From assembly GCF_900104705.1 (NCBI RefSeq), contig NZ_LT629734.1, positions 1,054,001-1,118,000 of the forward strand: a DNA stretch of 64,000 bases, given 5' to 3'. The first letter of the stretch is position 1, and each line of letters starts with the position of its first letter. Source of the DNA: Agrococcus carbonis (GTDB lineage: Bacteria; Actinomycetota; Actinomycetes; Actinomycetales; Microbacteriaceae). A program made the translations under genes and the position numbers. Positions 1 to 8,305 of the stretch are shown here, in pieces. The notes beneath the pieces are model-generated. The model made no database searches and was not told the DNA's origin. It saw only the letters and a list, made by a program, of their open reading frames with translations.

Positions 1-1437
1 AGCATCCGCCTCGACGGCGACGAGCTCGTCGGCGCGAGCGAGGGGCGGATGCGGAGCGTGCGCGGCCGCCGCATCGGGCTCGTGCCGCAGGATCCGATGT
101 CGAACCTCAACCCGGTGGCGAGGATCGGCACGCAGGTCGCCGAGACGCTGCTCGCGCACGGCCTCGCGACCCGCAAGGACGTCGACCAGAAGGTCGTCGA
201 GACGCTCGAGGCCGCGGGCCTGCCGGACGCCGCGGAGCGCGCGAAGCAGTACCCGCACGAGTTCTCCGGCGGCATGCGCCAGCGCGCCCTCATCGCCATC
301 GGGCTCGCGTGCCGCCCCGATCTGCTCATCGCCGACGAGCCGACGAGCGCGCTCGACGTCACGGTGCAGCGCACGATCCTCGACCAGCTCGAGTCGATGA
401 CGCAGGAGCTCGGCACCTCGGTGCTGCTCATCACGCACGACCTCGGGCTCGCCGCCGAGCGCGCGCAGCAGGTCGTCGTCATGCACCGCGGCCGCGTCGT
501 CGAGCAGGGCCCCGCGAAGCAGATCCTCGAGCAGCCGCAGCACCCCTACACGCAGTCCCTCGTCAAGGCGGCTCCGTCGGTCGCGATGGCACGGCTGCGC
601 CCGGAGGACTTCGGCTCGACGAGCCAGGGGGCGGATGCGCCGGCCGCCGCCGACGCGATCGTCGAGTTCGAGGGCGTCGGCAAGGAGTTCCACGTGCGGG
701 GCCGGCGCGAGCCGTTCAAGGCCGTCGACGACGTCTCGCTCACGGTGCCGCGCGGCACGACCGTCTCGATCGTCGGCGAGTCGGGGTCCGGCAAGACCAC
801 CACGGCGCGGATGCTGCTGAAGGCGATCGAGCCCACGAGCGGCACGGTGCGCTTCGAGGGCAAGGACGTCTTCGCGCTCTCGCGCGAGGAGCAGCGCGAG
901 TTCCGGCAGCGCGTGCAGCCGGTGTTCCAGGACCCGTACTCGTCGCTCAACCCCATGTTCACGATCGAGCGCATCATCGAGGAGCCGCTCGCGTTCTACC
1001 GCAAGGGCTCGAAGCCCGAGCGCCGGCGCCGCGTGCTCGAGCTGCTCGACCAGGTCGCGCTGCCGGCATCGATGGCGCGCCGGTACCCCTCGGAGCTCTC
1101 GGGCGGCCAGCGGCAGCGCGTCGCGATCGCGCGGGCGCTCGCGCTCAAGCCCGACGTCGTCGTGTGCGACGAGCCGGTCTCGGCGCTCGACGTGCTCGTG
1201 CAGGACCAGATCCTCCGGCTGCTGCGCGACCTGCAGGACGAGCTGGGGCTCAGCTACCTCTTCATCTCGCACGACCTCGCGGTGGTGCGGCTCATCAGCG
1301 ACTACGTCGCCGTGATGCAGAACGGCAGGCTCGTCGAGGCGGCGACCTCGGAGGAGATCTTCACGAACCCGCGGGACCCGTACACGCGCAAGCTGCTCGC
1401 GTCGATCCCGGGCAACGAGCTGCAGATCGCGAGCTGA
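1..1437 (+). CDS. Dipeptide/oligopeptide ABC transporter, fused double ATPase (5' end cut by window)
   Basis: This is the ATP-hydrolysing component of a peptide/nickel-type importer, with two complete ABC domains in one chain (DppD-DppF fusion). The frame is open from base 1, so the start lies outside the window. The first Walker A is missing, but domain 1 shows Q-loop VPQDPMSNLNP, signature FSGGMRQR and Walker B LLIADEPTSALD. Domain 2 shows Walker A GESGSGKT, Q-loop FQDPYSSLNP, signature LSGGQRQR and Walker B VVVCDEPVSALD. Both domains carry the oligopeptide-type C-terminal extension (HPYTQSL and DPYTRKLL). The gene converges on permease and binding-protein genes of the same class, so it may power them. 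It could equally belong to a second transporter to the left of the window. The product class is certain; the substrate is not known. Confidence 0.95.
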   Translation, partial: SIRLDGDELVGASEGRMRSVRGRRIGLVPQDPMSNLNPVARIGTQVAETLLAHGLATRKDVDQKVVETLEAAGLPDAAERAKQYPHEFSGGMRQRALIAIGLACRPDLLIADEPTSALDVTVQRTILDQLESMTQELGTSVLLITHDLGLAAERAQQVVVMHRGRVVEQGPAKQILEQPQHPYTQSLVKAAPSVAMARLRPEDFGSTSQGADAPAAADAIVEFEGVGKEFHVRGRREPFKAVDDVSLTVPRGTTVSIVGESGSGKTTTARMLLKAIEPTSGTVRFEGKDVFALSREEQREFRQRVQPVFQDPYSSLNPMFTIERIIEEPLAFYRKGSKPERRRRVLELLDQVALPASMARRYPSELSGGQRQRVAIARALALKPDVVVCDEPVSALDVLVQDQILRLLRDLQDELGLSYLFISHDLAVVRLISDYVAVMQNGRLVEAATSEEIFTNPRDPYTRKLLASIPGNELQIAS

Positions 1438-1460
1438 GGGGCGCCGGCGGGGGCGGTTCC

Positions 1461-1647
1461 GGTCTCGTGACGCGTCGCGCTGCGCGCGGCGCTCCTCGAC
1501 CTACGAGGGAGGGCCGCGCTGCGCGCGGCGCTCCTCGACCGTCCCGCACGCTCGTCGAGGAGTGCCGAAGGCACGTATCGAGACGACGCATGGACTCTCC
1601 CGGGTCTCGATGCGGCGGCTCCGCCGGCTCCTCGACCAGCGTGGGCG
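1461..1647. repeat. Repeat island 1 between convergent genes
   Basis: One full copy of the GGTCTCGTGACGCG...CTCCTCGACC hairpin repeat starts at 1461. A second, headless copy follows at about 1512-1540. Then come an inverted and a direct copy of the related GGTCTCGATGC...CTCCTCGACCAGCG family at about 1553-1593 and 1607-1645. There is no coding sequence here. The island separates a plus-strand gene from a minus-strand gene that converge on it. Confidence 0.8.
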
Positions 1648-2580
1648 CTACCGCTTGCGGGTGCGGGGGTCCATCGCCTCGCGCAGCGCCTCGCCCAGCA
1701 GGGTGAAGCCGAGCGCGGTGATCATGATGCACACGCCCGGCAGGAACGCGAGCGACGGCGCGATCGCGAGCTCGTTCTGCGCGTAGGTGAGCATGCGGCC
1801 CCACTCGGCGGTCTCCGGCCGGCCGCCGCCGAGGCCGAGGAACGACAGCGCCGCCGCGTCGATCACCGCGGTCGCGAGCGTCAGCGTGGCCTGCACGATC
1901 ACTGGCCCCACCGAGTTCGGCAGCAGGTGCGTCATCGTGATGCGTCCCGTGCCGAGCCCGAGCGTGCGCGCCGCGAGGATGTAGTCGGACTCGCGCTGGC
2001 CGAGCATCGACGAGCGCAGGAGGCGCGCGAAGATCGGCACCTGCGCGACGCCGATGGCGATCATGATGGCGAGCGGGGTGCGGCCGAGGATCGCCGCGAT
2101 CGAGACGGCGAGCAGCAGGTGCGGCACCGACAGCAGGATGTCGACGAAGCGCATGATCACGCTGTCGACCCAGCCGCCGAACGCACCGGCGAGCGCGCCG
2201 AGCACGAGGCCGCCGACAAGGCCGAAGAACGTCGACATGACGCCGATCAGCAGCGAGGCCTGCGCGCCCCAGATGAGCTTCGAGAGCACGTCGCCGCCGA
2301 AGCGGTCGATGCCGAGCGGGAACTCGGGCACCTCGCCAATGCCGGGCAGCGACGTGGGGCGCAGGTAGTCGCGACCGGGGGTCGCGAGCTCGGGGTAGGG
2401 GGCGAGCACCGGCGCGAGGACGGCGACGAGCACGAACAGCGCGACGACGATCGCGCCGACCCAGGCGGCCGGGTTGCGGCGCACGCGACGGAAGACGTCG
2501 CCCCAGAAGCTGCCGCTGCGGTTCCCGCCCGACGCGTCGCCGGTCTCGGGCGCTGCGGGGATGACGTCGGCGGCGCTCAC
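1648..2580 (-). CDS. Peptide ABC transporter permease, DppC/OppC type
   Basis: Inner-membrane permease of a dipeptide/oligopeptide importer, 310 aa, usual length for DppC. A cytoplasmic N-terminus is followed by a first membrane span (GAIVVALFVLVAVLAPVLAP). The central region has four to five spans and the permease EAA-type loop (ILAARTLGLGTGRITMTHLLP), and the C-terminus reads FLGLGGGRPETAEWGRML, typical of this family. I chose the GTG start at 2580 because its GTGA overlaps the stop codon of the upstream permease gene, a classical translational coupling. The open frame extends further upstream but only as antisense shadow. It forms an operon with the DppB-like gene and the binding protein. 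Confidence 0.93.
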   Translation of the reverse strand: MSAADVIPAAPETGDASGGNRSGSFWGDVFRRVRRNPAAWVGAIVVALFVLVAVLAPVLAPYPELATPGRDYLRPTSLPGIGEVPEFPLGIDRFGGDVLSKLIWGAQASLLIGVMSTFFGLVGGLVLGALAGAFGGWVDSVIMRFVDILLSVPHLLLAVSIAAILGRTPLAIMIAIGVAQVPIFARLLRSSMLGQRESDYILAARTLGLGTGRITMTHLLPNSVGPVIVQATLTLATAVIDAAALSFLGLGGGRPETAEWGRMLTYAQNELAIAPSLAFLPGVCIMITALGFTLLGEALREAMDPRTRKR

Positions 2581-3581
2581 TGGATCCTCACTCTCGGGTC
2601 GATGACGCTGTAGGAGATGTCGACGATCAGGTTGATGAGGGCGTACGCGACGGCGATGAAGAGCACGAAGCCCTGCAGCACCGGGAAGTCGCGGGCGAAG
2701 ATCGCGCCGGCGAGGAACGAGCCGATGCCCGGGAACGCGAAGACGGTCTCGGTGAGGACCGCGCCCGAGACGAGCAGGCCCGCCTGGAGGCCGATCGTGG
2801 TGACGACGGGCAGCATCGCGTTCCGCAGCACGAACCGGTTGCGGATCACCTGGCTCGAGACGCCCTTCGCCCGGCCGGTGCGCACGTAGTCGGCGTTCAC
2901 GACCTCGAGCACGGAGGCGCGCGTGATGCGCACGATGATGGCGAGCGGGATGGTGGCGAGCGCGAGCGCGGGCAGCAGCAGGTGGATGAAGGCGTTCCAG
3001 GTTGCGTCGAGCTCGCCCGTGAGCACGCCGTCGAGCAGGTAGAAGCCGGTCACGTGCGTCGCGTCGATGCCGCGATCCTGTCGGCCCGTCGTCGGCAGCC
3101 AGCCGAGCTGCACGGCGAACAGCCACTTGAGCATGAACGCGAGGAAGAAGACGGGGATCGTGATGCCCAGCAGGCTCGCGCCCACCGAGAGGTGGTCGAA
3201 GAGCCGGCCGTGGTTGCGGGCCGCCCAGTAGCCGAGCGGGATGCCGACGCCGACGGCGATGATGAGCGCGACGAGCGAGAGCTCGAGCGTCGCGGGGAAC
3301 CGGTTCGCGAACTCCTCGAGCACGGGCCTGCGGGTCTCGATGGAGTTGCCGAAGTCGCCCTGCAGCAGCTTGCCGAGCCACGTGACGTACTGCTCGGGCA
3401 ACGGCCGGTTGAAGCCGTACGCCTCGTTGATCCGCTCGATCGCCTCGGGGGTCGCCCGCTCGCCGAGCAGCGCGGCCGCTGGGCCGCCCGGCAGCGCGCG
3501 CACCCAGAAGAACAGCAGCACAGTGAGGCCGAACAGGGTCGGGAGCAGCAGCAGCAGGCGCCTGCCGATGGTTCGCAGCAC
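2577..3581 (-). CDS. Peptide ABC transporter permease, DppB/OppB type
   Basis: Inner-membrane permease, 334 aa. It starts MLRTIGRRLLLLLPTLFGLT, the first membrane span typical of DppB. A long extracytoplasmic segment follows (LPGGPAAALLGERATPEAIE), then five more hydrophobic spans and the loop VRTGRAKGVSSQVI that contacts the ATPase. The C-terminus DISYSVIDPRVRIQ is diagnostic for this family. It sits between the binding-protein gene (98 bp upstream, with a strong hairpin in that gap) and the DppC-like gene, which it overlaps by 4 bp. An AACGGAGAGACGACG leader precedes the ATG and supplies a plausible ribosome-binding site. Confidence 0.95.
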   Translation of the reverse strand: MLRTIGRRLLLLLPTLFGLTVLLFFWVRALPGGPAAALLGERATPEAIERINEAYGFNRPLPEQYVTWLGKLLQGDFGNSIETRRPVLEEFANRFPATLELSLVALIIAVGVGIPLGYWAARNHGRLFDHLSVGASLLGITIPVFFLAFMLKWLFAVQLGWLPTTGRQDRGIDATHVTGFYLLDGVLTGELDATWNAFIHLLLPALALATIPLAIIVRITRASVLEVVNADYVRTGRAKGVSSQVIRNRFVLRNAMLPVVTTIGLQAGLLVSGAVLTETVFAFPGIGSFLAGAIFARDFPVLQGFVLFIAVAYALINLIVDISYSVIDPRVRIQ

Positions 3582-3630
3582 GTCGTCTCTCCGTTGGGGC
3601 GGGCTCTGGGCACCGGCCGTGGCCGGTCAC

Positions 3631-3670
3631 GCCGGATGCCGTGGGACCAGCAGGGCCCACGGCATCCGGC
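3631..3670 (-). promoter_or_regulatory. Perfect 15-bp hairpin between binding-protein and permease genes
   Basis: GCCGGATGCCGTGGG (3631-3645) and its exact reverse complement (3656-3670) flank a 10-nt loop. It lies 10 nt after the binding-protein stop and about 50 nt before the permease start. No U-run follows, so it is more likely an mRNA-stabilising or partial-attenuation element than a full terminator. Such hairpins commonly raise binding-protein yield over permease yield in ABC operons. Confidence 0.75.
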
Positions 3671-3679
3671 CGACTGAGA

Positions 3680-5347
3680 CTACTCGCTCAGCTCGATGAG
3701 GTTGTACACCTCGTCGTTGACCGGGCTCGCCGGGTAGGAGGTCACCCGCGGGTCGAACGCGAGCGAGGGCGCCGGGTGCGCCAGCGGCACGCCCGGGATG
3801 AACTGCGCGATCTGCTCGTTGATCTCCTGGTAGCGCTCCCCTGCCTCGTCGAGGTCGGGGATCTGGCGAGCCTCGGCGAGCGCCTGGAAGAGCTCGGGGT
3901 TGTCGAAGCCCCACTCGTTGCCCTGCGTGCCGAAGAAGACGCCGACGAAGTTGTCGGTGTCGTTGTAGTCGCCGGTCCAACCGAGCAGGTGGATGCCGTG
4001 GTCGGCCGAGCCCTGGATGCGGTCGAGGTAGTCGACCCACTCATCGGCGACGGGGTTCACGGTGATCCCTGCCTCCTCGAGCTGGCCCGAGAGCGCCACG
4101 AAGATCTCCTCGGGGTTCGGCATGTAGGGGCGCGAGATGTTGACCGGGTAGTTGAAGGTCAGCTCGAGGCCGTCCTCGTAGCCCGCCTCGGCGAGCAGCT
4201 CGCGCGCCCGCTCCGGGTCGTAGTCGTACGTCGTGACGTCCTCGTTGTAGCCGTTGACGACCGGCGGGATGAACTGGGTCGCCGTCTCGGTGCCCTCGGG
4301 CAGCACCTGCTGCACGAGCGCGTCGCGATCGATCGCGTGCGCGATCGCCTCGCGGACGAGCGGGTCCTGCAGCTCCTCGACCTGGTGGTTGAAGCCCAGG
4401 TAGAGGATCGTGAACGGGTCGCGCTGCATCACGTTGAAGCCGGCGTCCTCGAGTGCGGCCGTGTCGGCGGGCGCGACGAGGTCGTAGCCGTCGATGTCGC
4501 CGGCCTCGAGCGCCTGGCGCCGCGCGGTCGGGTCGTCGATGATGCGGAAGACGACCTCCTGCACCTGGCCCTGCTCGCCCCAGTAGTCGGGGTTCGCCTT
4601 GAGCACGACCTCCGAGCCCGGGTTCCACTCCTCGAACACGAACGGGCCGGTGCCCGTCGGGTGCGCCTCGGCGTACTGGCTGTACTCCGGCGCCTCCTCC
4701 GAGCCGCCCACGTCATCCGCCCCGTACTCCTCCATCGCGGTCGGGCTCTGCATGGCGAGCGCCGGCAGCGACAGGGCCGGGATGAAGCCCGAGAACGGGC
4801 GGGTCAGGGTGACGGTCGCGGTCAGCTCGTCGTCGGCCGAGCACGACTCGTAGAGCGCGTCCTCGTCGCCGGCGAAGCCGCCGAACAGCGAGCCGTAGTA
4901 GTACGAGAGGCTCTCCGTCGCGGCGAGGCCCGTCCAGTTGTACCAGCGGTCGAAGTTGGCGCAGACCGCCTCGGCGTTGAACGGGGTGCCGTCGTGGAAC
5001 GTGACGTCGGACTTGAGGTTGAACGTCGTCGACAGGCCGTCCTCGGTCGTCTCCCACGTCTCGGCGAGCAGCGGCGCCGGGTCGGCGCTGCCGGGCTCGA
5101 CGCCGATGAGGCCCTCGAAGATGTTGCGCGAGATGCGGAACGACTCGCCGTCGTTCGCGAACGCGGGGTCGAGGCCCGAGGGCTCGCCCGACGTGCCGAA
5201 GATGAAGGTGGAGTCGACGTCGCTGGGCGCGGCGGTGCTGTCGCCGTCGTCACCGCGCTGGCTCTGCACGCAGCCGGTGAGCACGAGCGTCAGGGCTGCG
5301 CCTCCGGCGAGGCCTGCGAGCAGCCGTCGCTTTGCGGATGGGATCAC
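3680..5347 (-). CDS. Peptide/nickel ABC transporter substrate-binding lipoprotein (SBP family 5)
   Basis: Extracytoplasmic solute receptor of the importer, 555 aa, the usual size for DppA/OppA proteins. The N-terminus is a lipoprotein signal: Lys/Arg-rich start, hydrophobic stretch and lipobox LTGC with Cys26. Family-5 hallmarks follow: ISRNIFEGLIGVEPG, then LAETWETTEDGLSTTFNL with DVTFHDGTPFNAE, and VREAIAHAIDRDALVQQVLP with YDPERARELLAEAGY. I chose the GTG at 5347, where GAGGAAAGG sits about 10 nt upstream. The substrate (peptide, nickel or other) cannot be read from the sequence. It is the first gene of the minus-strand operon with the two permeases. Confidence 0.95.
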   Translation of the reverse strand: MIPSAKRRLLAGLAGGAALTLVLTGCVQSQRGDDGDSTAAPSDVDSTFIFGTSGEPSGLDPAFANDGESFRISRNIFEGLIGVEPGSADPAPLLAETWETTEDGLSTTFNLKSDVTFHDGTPFNAEAVCANFDRWYNWTGLAATESLSYYYGSLFGGFAGDEDALYESCSADDELTATVTLTRPFSGFIPALSLPALAMQSPTAMEEYGADDVGGSEEAPEYSQYAEAHPTGTGPFVFEEWNPGSEVVLKANPDYWGEQGQVQEVVFRIIDDPTARRQALEAGDIDGYDLVAPADTAALEDAGFNVMQRDPFTILYLGFNHQVEELQDPLVREAIAHAIDRDALVQQVLPEGTETATQFIPPVVNGYNEDVTTYDYDPERARELLAEAGYEDGLELTFNYPVNISRPYMPNPEEIFVALSGQLEEAGITVNPVADEWVDYLDRIQGSADHGIHLLGWTGDYNDTDNFVGVFFGTQGNEWGFDNPELFQALAEARQIPDLDEAGERYQEINEQIAQFIPGVPLAHPAPSLAFDPRVTSYPASPVNDEVYNLIELSE

Positions 5348-5416
5348 GGTGCTGGACCTTTCCTCTTGGGAATCGTTCGCGCGCCCCGCGGCTCCGCGGT
5401 GAGCGTGCGTGTGAAC

Positions 5417-5422
5417 AACCTA
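5417..5422 (-). promoter_or_regulatory. Candidate -10 box of the binding-protein operon
   Basis: TAGGTT on the minus strand, about 70 nt before the GTG start of the binding-protein gene. It fits the TAnnnT pattern seen throughout the window, but here it would give a conventional leader. No convincing -35 box is visible. Confidence 0.4.
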
Positions 5423-5543
5423 GCCGCACTCCAGCCGCAACCTGTGCCACCACCGTCACGATCGCGCAACGGTTGCGGGCGCTCACCCTCCTCCTTCGGG
5501 ACGAGATGCGCACGGATCCGGTGCACGGGCGGGTGCACCGCCC

Positions 5544-5549
5544 TAGCCT
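5544..5549 (+). promoter_or_regulatory. -10 box TAGCCT, leaderless start
   Basis: TAGCCT lies 6 nt before the ATG at 5556 of the sensor kinase, so transcription would begin at or next to the start codon. Confidence 0.6.
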
Positions 5550-5555
5550 GAGCGC

Positions 5556-6938
5556 ATGAGGATCACGTCCGCCGCGCGGCGGCTCGCACCGTGGGCGCCA
5601 GCCATGGTCGCGGCGGGCCTCGTGCTCGGTGCGCTGCTCGCCGAGGGCGCCGACGACGGGCCGGGCGGATTCCTGGCGATGCTGCTCGCAGGATCGGCGC
5701 TCGCGCTCGCGCGCCGCCTGCCGTGGTGGTCGCTCGCCCCGGCCGCCGCCGGGGCCGTCTCCGCGGCGGTGGTCGCGCCGAACAGCGGCTGGTACACGAT
5801 GCTGCTCGCGCTCGCCGCCGCGATGCTCGCGGCGTACAGCACGCGCACGCTGCGCGGCGCGGCGCTCCTCGGGATCCCGGTCGGCGTCGTCGCAGGTCTC
5901 GTGATCGGCGGCTGGGGCGGCTCGGCGTCGGCCGCGTTCATCAGCTGGACGTTCGTGATGATCCTGTGGGGCTGTGCGATCGGCGCACGGGCGCTCCGCG
6001 ACGCCGTGCGCGCCGAGCAGGCGAAGGAGCAGGCGGTCGCGCGCACGACCGTCGTCGAGTCGGAGCTGCGCGACGAGCGACTGCGCGCCGACCTCACGCA
6101 CGACTTCCATGACGTGATGGCGCACTCGCTCGCGGTGCTCGCCGCCCAGGCCGAGGGCCTGCGCCTGAGCCACCGCGCGCATCCCGAGCGCATCGACCCG
6201 GTGCTGACGACGATCAGCGACACCGCGCGGCTCGCGCTCGTCGAGGTGCGGCAGCTGCTCGAGCGCGTCGACGACGACGCGAGGCGCCCGCAGCCCACGA
6301 GCGCCGACATCCCCGCCCTCGTCGCGCAGCTGCGCTCGGCCGGCCCCGCCGTCACGCTGCACGACGTCGGCGCGCACGGGCACCTCTCGGCCGTCGCCGA
6401 CATCGCCGCCTACCGCATCGTGCAGGAGAGCCTCACCAACGCGCTGCGGCACGGCGGGGCCGACGTCGACATCGTCGTGACCCTCACGTGGACGGGGCCG
6501 GGCCTCAGCTTCGCGGTCTCCTCCCCCATCCGCGACCGCGCGGCGCTGGGCCCTGCGGGCCGCGGCATCGCCGGCATGCACGAGCGCGCCCGGCTCGCGG
6601 GCGGCGCGCTCGAGATCGATGCCGAGGGCGAGCGCTTCGTCGTGAGCGGTCACCTGCCCTACAGCCCGGTGAGCGCCGACCCGACGGCGCCGCTCACCGA
6701 GGAGCAGCTCTTCACCCTGCCGGTGCCGACGCGGCCGCGGCCCGAGGACGTCGTGGCGCCGTGGATCGTGGCGCGGTGGGGCGCCGATGCCCGCCCCGGG
6801 CGTCCGGACCCGGCGGATCCGACACCGCCGACGGGGTGGTCCCTCGCGACCACGGTCGACCTGACCGCCGGCCGGCTTCCCGACGGCCGCATCCCGAACC
6901 CCGCAGCGGAGCCCGCCGCGGAGCCCGAGGCGCCGTGA
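5556..6938 (+). CDS. Two-component sensor histidine kinase (HisKA_3/NarL type) with C-terminal tail
   Basis: Membrane sensor kinase, 460 aa. Residues 1-145 contain about five to six hydrophobic spans with little exposed sequence. A coiled linker follows, then the HisKA_3 dimerisation helix with the phospho-acceptor His185 in THDFHDVMAH. The ATPase domain has the N-box IVQESLTNALRHGG (Asn295) and a C-terminal GRGIAGMHERARLAGG. The usual D-x-G box between these is not evident. After the kinase core (about residue 370) there are roughly 90 extra Pro/Ala-rich residues with no recognised domain. The stop overlaps the next start (GTGA), coupling it to its response regulator. The neighbouring peptide transporter is divergent; whether the pair controls it is unknown. 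Confidence 0.92.
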   Translation: MRITSAARRLAPWAPAMVAAGLVLGALLAEGADDGPGGFLAMLLAGSALALARRLPWWSLAPAAAGAVSAAVVAPNSGWYTMLLALAAAMLAAYSTRTLRGAALLGIPVGVVAGLVIGGWGGSASAAFISWTFVMILWGCAIGARALRDAVRAEQAKEQAVARTTVVESELRDERLRADLTHDFHDVMAHSLAVLAAQAEGLRLSHRAHPERIDPVLTTISDTARLALVEVRQLLERVDDDARRPQPTSADIPALVAQLRSAGPAVTLHDVGAHGHLSAVADIAAYRIVQESLTNALRHGGADVDIVVTLTWTGPGLSFAVSSPIRDRAALGPAGRGIAGMHERARLAGGALEIDAEGERFVVSGHLPYSPVSADPTAPLTEEQLFTLPVPTRPRPEDVVAPWIVARWGADARPGRPDPADPTPPTGWSLATTVDLTAGRLPDGRIPNPAAEPAAEPEAP

Positions 6939-7600
6939 GCGACGCCGCGCCGCTGCGACTGCTGCTCGTCGACGACCAGGAGCTGTTCCTGCAGGGGCTC
7001 TCGATGATCCTCGAGAGCCAGCCGGGGCTCGACGTGGTCGGCACCGCGCTCGACGGGCAGCAGGCCGTCGAGCGCACGCGCGAGCTGCAGCCCGACGTCG
7101 TGCTCATGGACATCCGCATGCCCGTGCTCGACGGCATCGCCGCGACCGCCGCCATCCGGCGCGGGTCGCCCGAGGCGCCGCCGCACGTCATCATGCTCAC
7201 GACCATCCGCCACGACCGGGCGGTGGTGGATGCGCTGCGGGCCGGCGCGAGCGGCTTCCTGCTCAAGGACGCGAGGCCCGAGTTCCTCGTGCAGGCGATC
7301 CGCGCGGTCGTCGAGGGTCAGCGGGTGATCGCGCCCGCCGAGACGTTCGACCTGCTGCGGGCCTTCGCGCCCGTTCGGCCGGCGCCCGACACGGCGCTGC
7401 TCGACGCGCTCACCGAGCGGGAGCGCGAGCTCTTCGCGTTCGCCGCCCGCGGCCTCTCGAACGCCGACATCGCGGCGCAGCTGTGGGTGGCCGAGACGAC
7501 GGTCAAGACGCACATGCGCGCGATCCTCGCGAAGCTCGGGGTCGCGAGCCGCGTGCAGCTCATCGCCCTCGCCTACGAGCACCGCCTCATCGAGGCGTGA
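6935..7600 (+). CDS. LuxR/NarL-family response regulator
   Basis: Cytoplasmic transcription regulator, 221 aa. An N-terminal receiver domain has the acidic pair D13-D14, phospho-acceptor Asp59 in VVLMDIRMP, and the conserved Lys in FLLKDARPE. A C-terminal LuxR helix-turn-helix follows: LTERERELFAFAARGLSNAD with VAETTVKTHMRAILAKLG. The start is a GTG at 6935 that overlaps the kinase stop, and the frame upstream of it is a shadow. The partner is the histidine kinase just upstream. The 3' end overlaps the convergent membrane-protein gene by 14 bp. Confidence 0.95.
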   Translation: MSDAAPLRLLLVDDQELFLQGLSMILESQPGLDVVGTALDGQQAVERTRELQPDVVLMDIRMPVLDGIAATAAIRRGSPEAPPHVIMLTTIRHDRAVVDALRAGASGFLLKDARPEFLVQAIRAVVEGQRVIAPAETFDLLRAFAPVRPAPDTALLDALTERERELFAFAARGLSNADIAAQLWVAETTVKTHMRAILAKLGVASRVQLIALAYEHRLIEA

Positions 7601-8195
7601 CGCGGGTGCGCGGCCGATCGTAGGCGAGCGGCGCCGCGGCGCCCGCGAGCACCATGAGGCCGGTGCCGAGCAGCCCCACGAGCGCGCCGCGGGCCGGTCG
7701 GCCGAGCGACTTCGTGGCCGCACCCCCGATCGTGCCGCCCACGACGGCGAGCGCGCCGACGACGGCGCCGACTCTGCGGGCTCGAGGGTGCGCGTCCGCG
7801 AAGGCCGGGCGCAGCGCCGCCCCCGAGGCCGCCATGACCGCGGGCGGCACGAGCGCACCGCTGCCGATGCCCGTCGTGACGAGCTTGCGCACGGCGCCCG
7901 GCAGCAGCAGCGGAGCGGCGAACAGCACGAGGCTCCACCGCGCGGCGGGCGGCACCCGGTCGCCGTGCGCGCGACGGCCGGCCGCGACGCCGTGGGCGGC
8001 TCCGATGAGGGTGCCCGGCAGCAGCACGAAGGGGCCGGTGCGCCACGTCACCGTCGACTCGGGACCGACGAGCATCGCCATCCACACGCGCAGCGCGCCG
8101 ATCCAGACGAAGCCCGCAGCGGCACCGGCCGCTGCGGCCCGCGCGTCGTCGCTCCGCAGCCCCTGCCGGGCCGTCGGCCGCACCTGCGCGCCCAT
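7587..8195 (-). CDS. Hypothetical multi-spanning membrane protein
   Basis: A 202-aa protein of unknown function. It is rich in Ala/Gly/Val with about four to five predicted membrane spans. The most visible are AAAAGAAAGFVWIGALRVWM, PFVLLPGTLIGAAHGVAAG, VGAVVGALAVVGGTIGGAA and GALVGLLGTGLMVLAGAA. I chose the ATG at 8195, read MGAQVRPTARQG, because GGGAGG sits 5 nt upstream. An upstream in-frame start at 8219 lacks a ribosome-binding site. It is convergent with the response regulator. I recognise no family signature. Confidence 0.75.
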   Translation of the reverse strand: MGAQVRPTARQGLRSDDARAAAAGAAAGFVWIGALRVWMAMLVGPESTVTWRTGPFVLLPGTLIGAAHGVAAGRRAHGDRVPPAARWSLVLFAAPLLLPGAVRKLVTTGIGSGALVPPAVMAASGAALRPAFADAHPRARRVGAVVGALAVVGGTIGGAATKSLGRPARGALVGLLGTGLMVLAGAAAPLAYDRPRTRVTPR

Positions 8196-8262
8196 GCCGC
8201 CTCCCGCATCCGGCAGCACCCTACGCCCGCCGGGCGCTCCGCGGGAGGGACGAGAAGGACGA

Positions 8263-8290
8263 CGAAGGCCCCGCCGGAGCGGGGCCTTCG
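8263..8290 (-). terminator. Terminator of the rplK-rplA unit
   Basis: CGAAGGCCCC (8263-8272) pairs perfectly with GGGGCCTTCG (8281-8290) around an 8-nt loop, about 15 nt after the rplA stop. The stem is very GC-rich and has no long U-run, as is usual in high-GC actinobacteria. Confidence 0.85.
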
Positions 8291-8305
8291 TGCGAGACGC
8301 GTGGG

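Noticed and set aside
1438..1647. Insertion sequence between the convergent peptide-transporter genes
   Set aside because: No transposase fragment, terminal inverted repeats or target duplication; the sequence is only hairpin-repeat copies.
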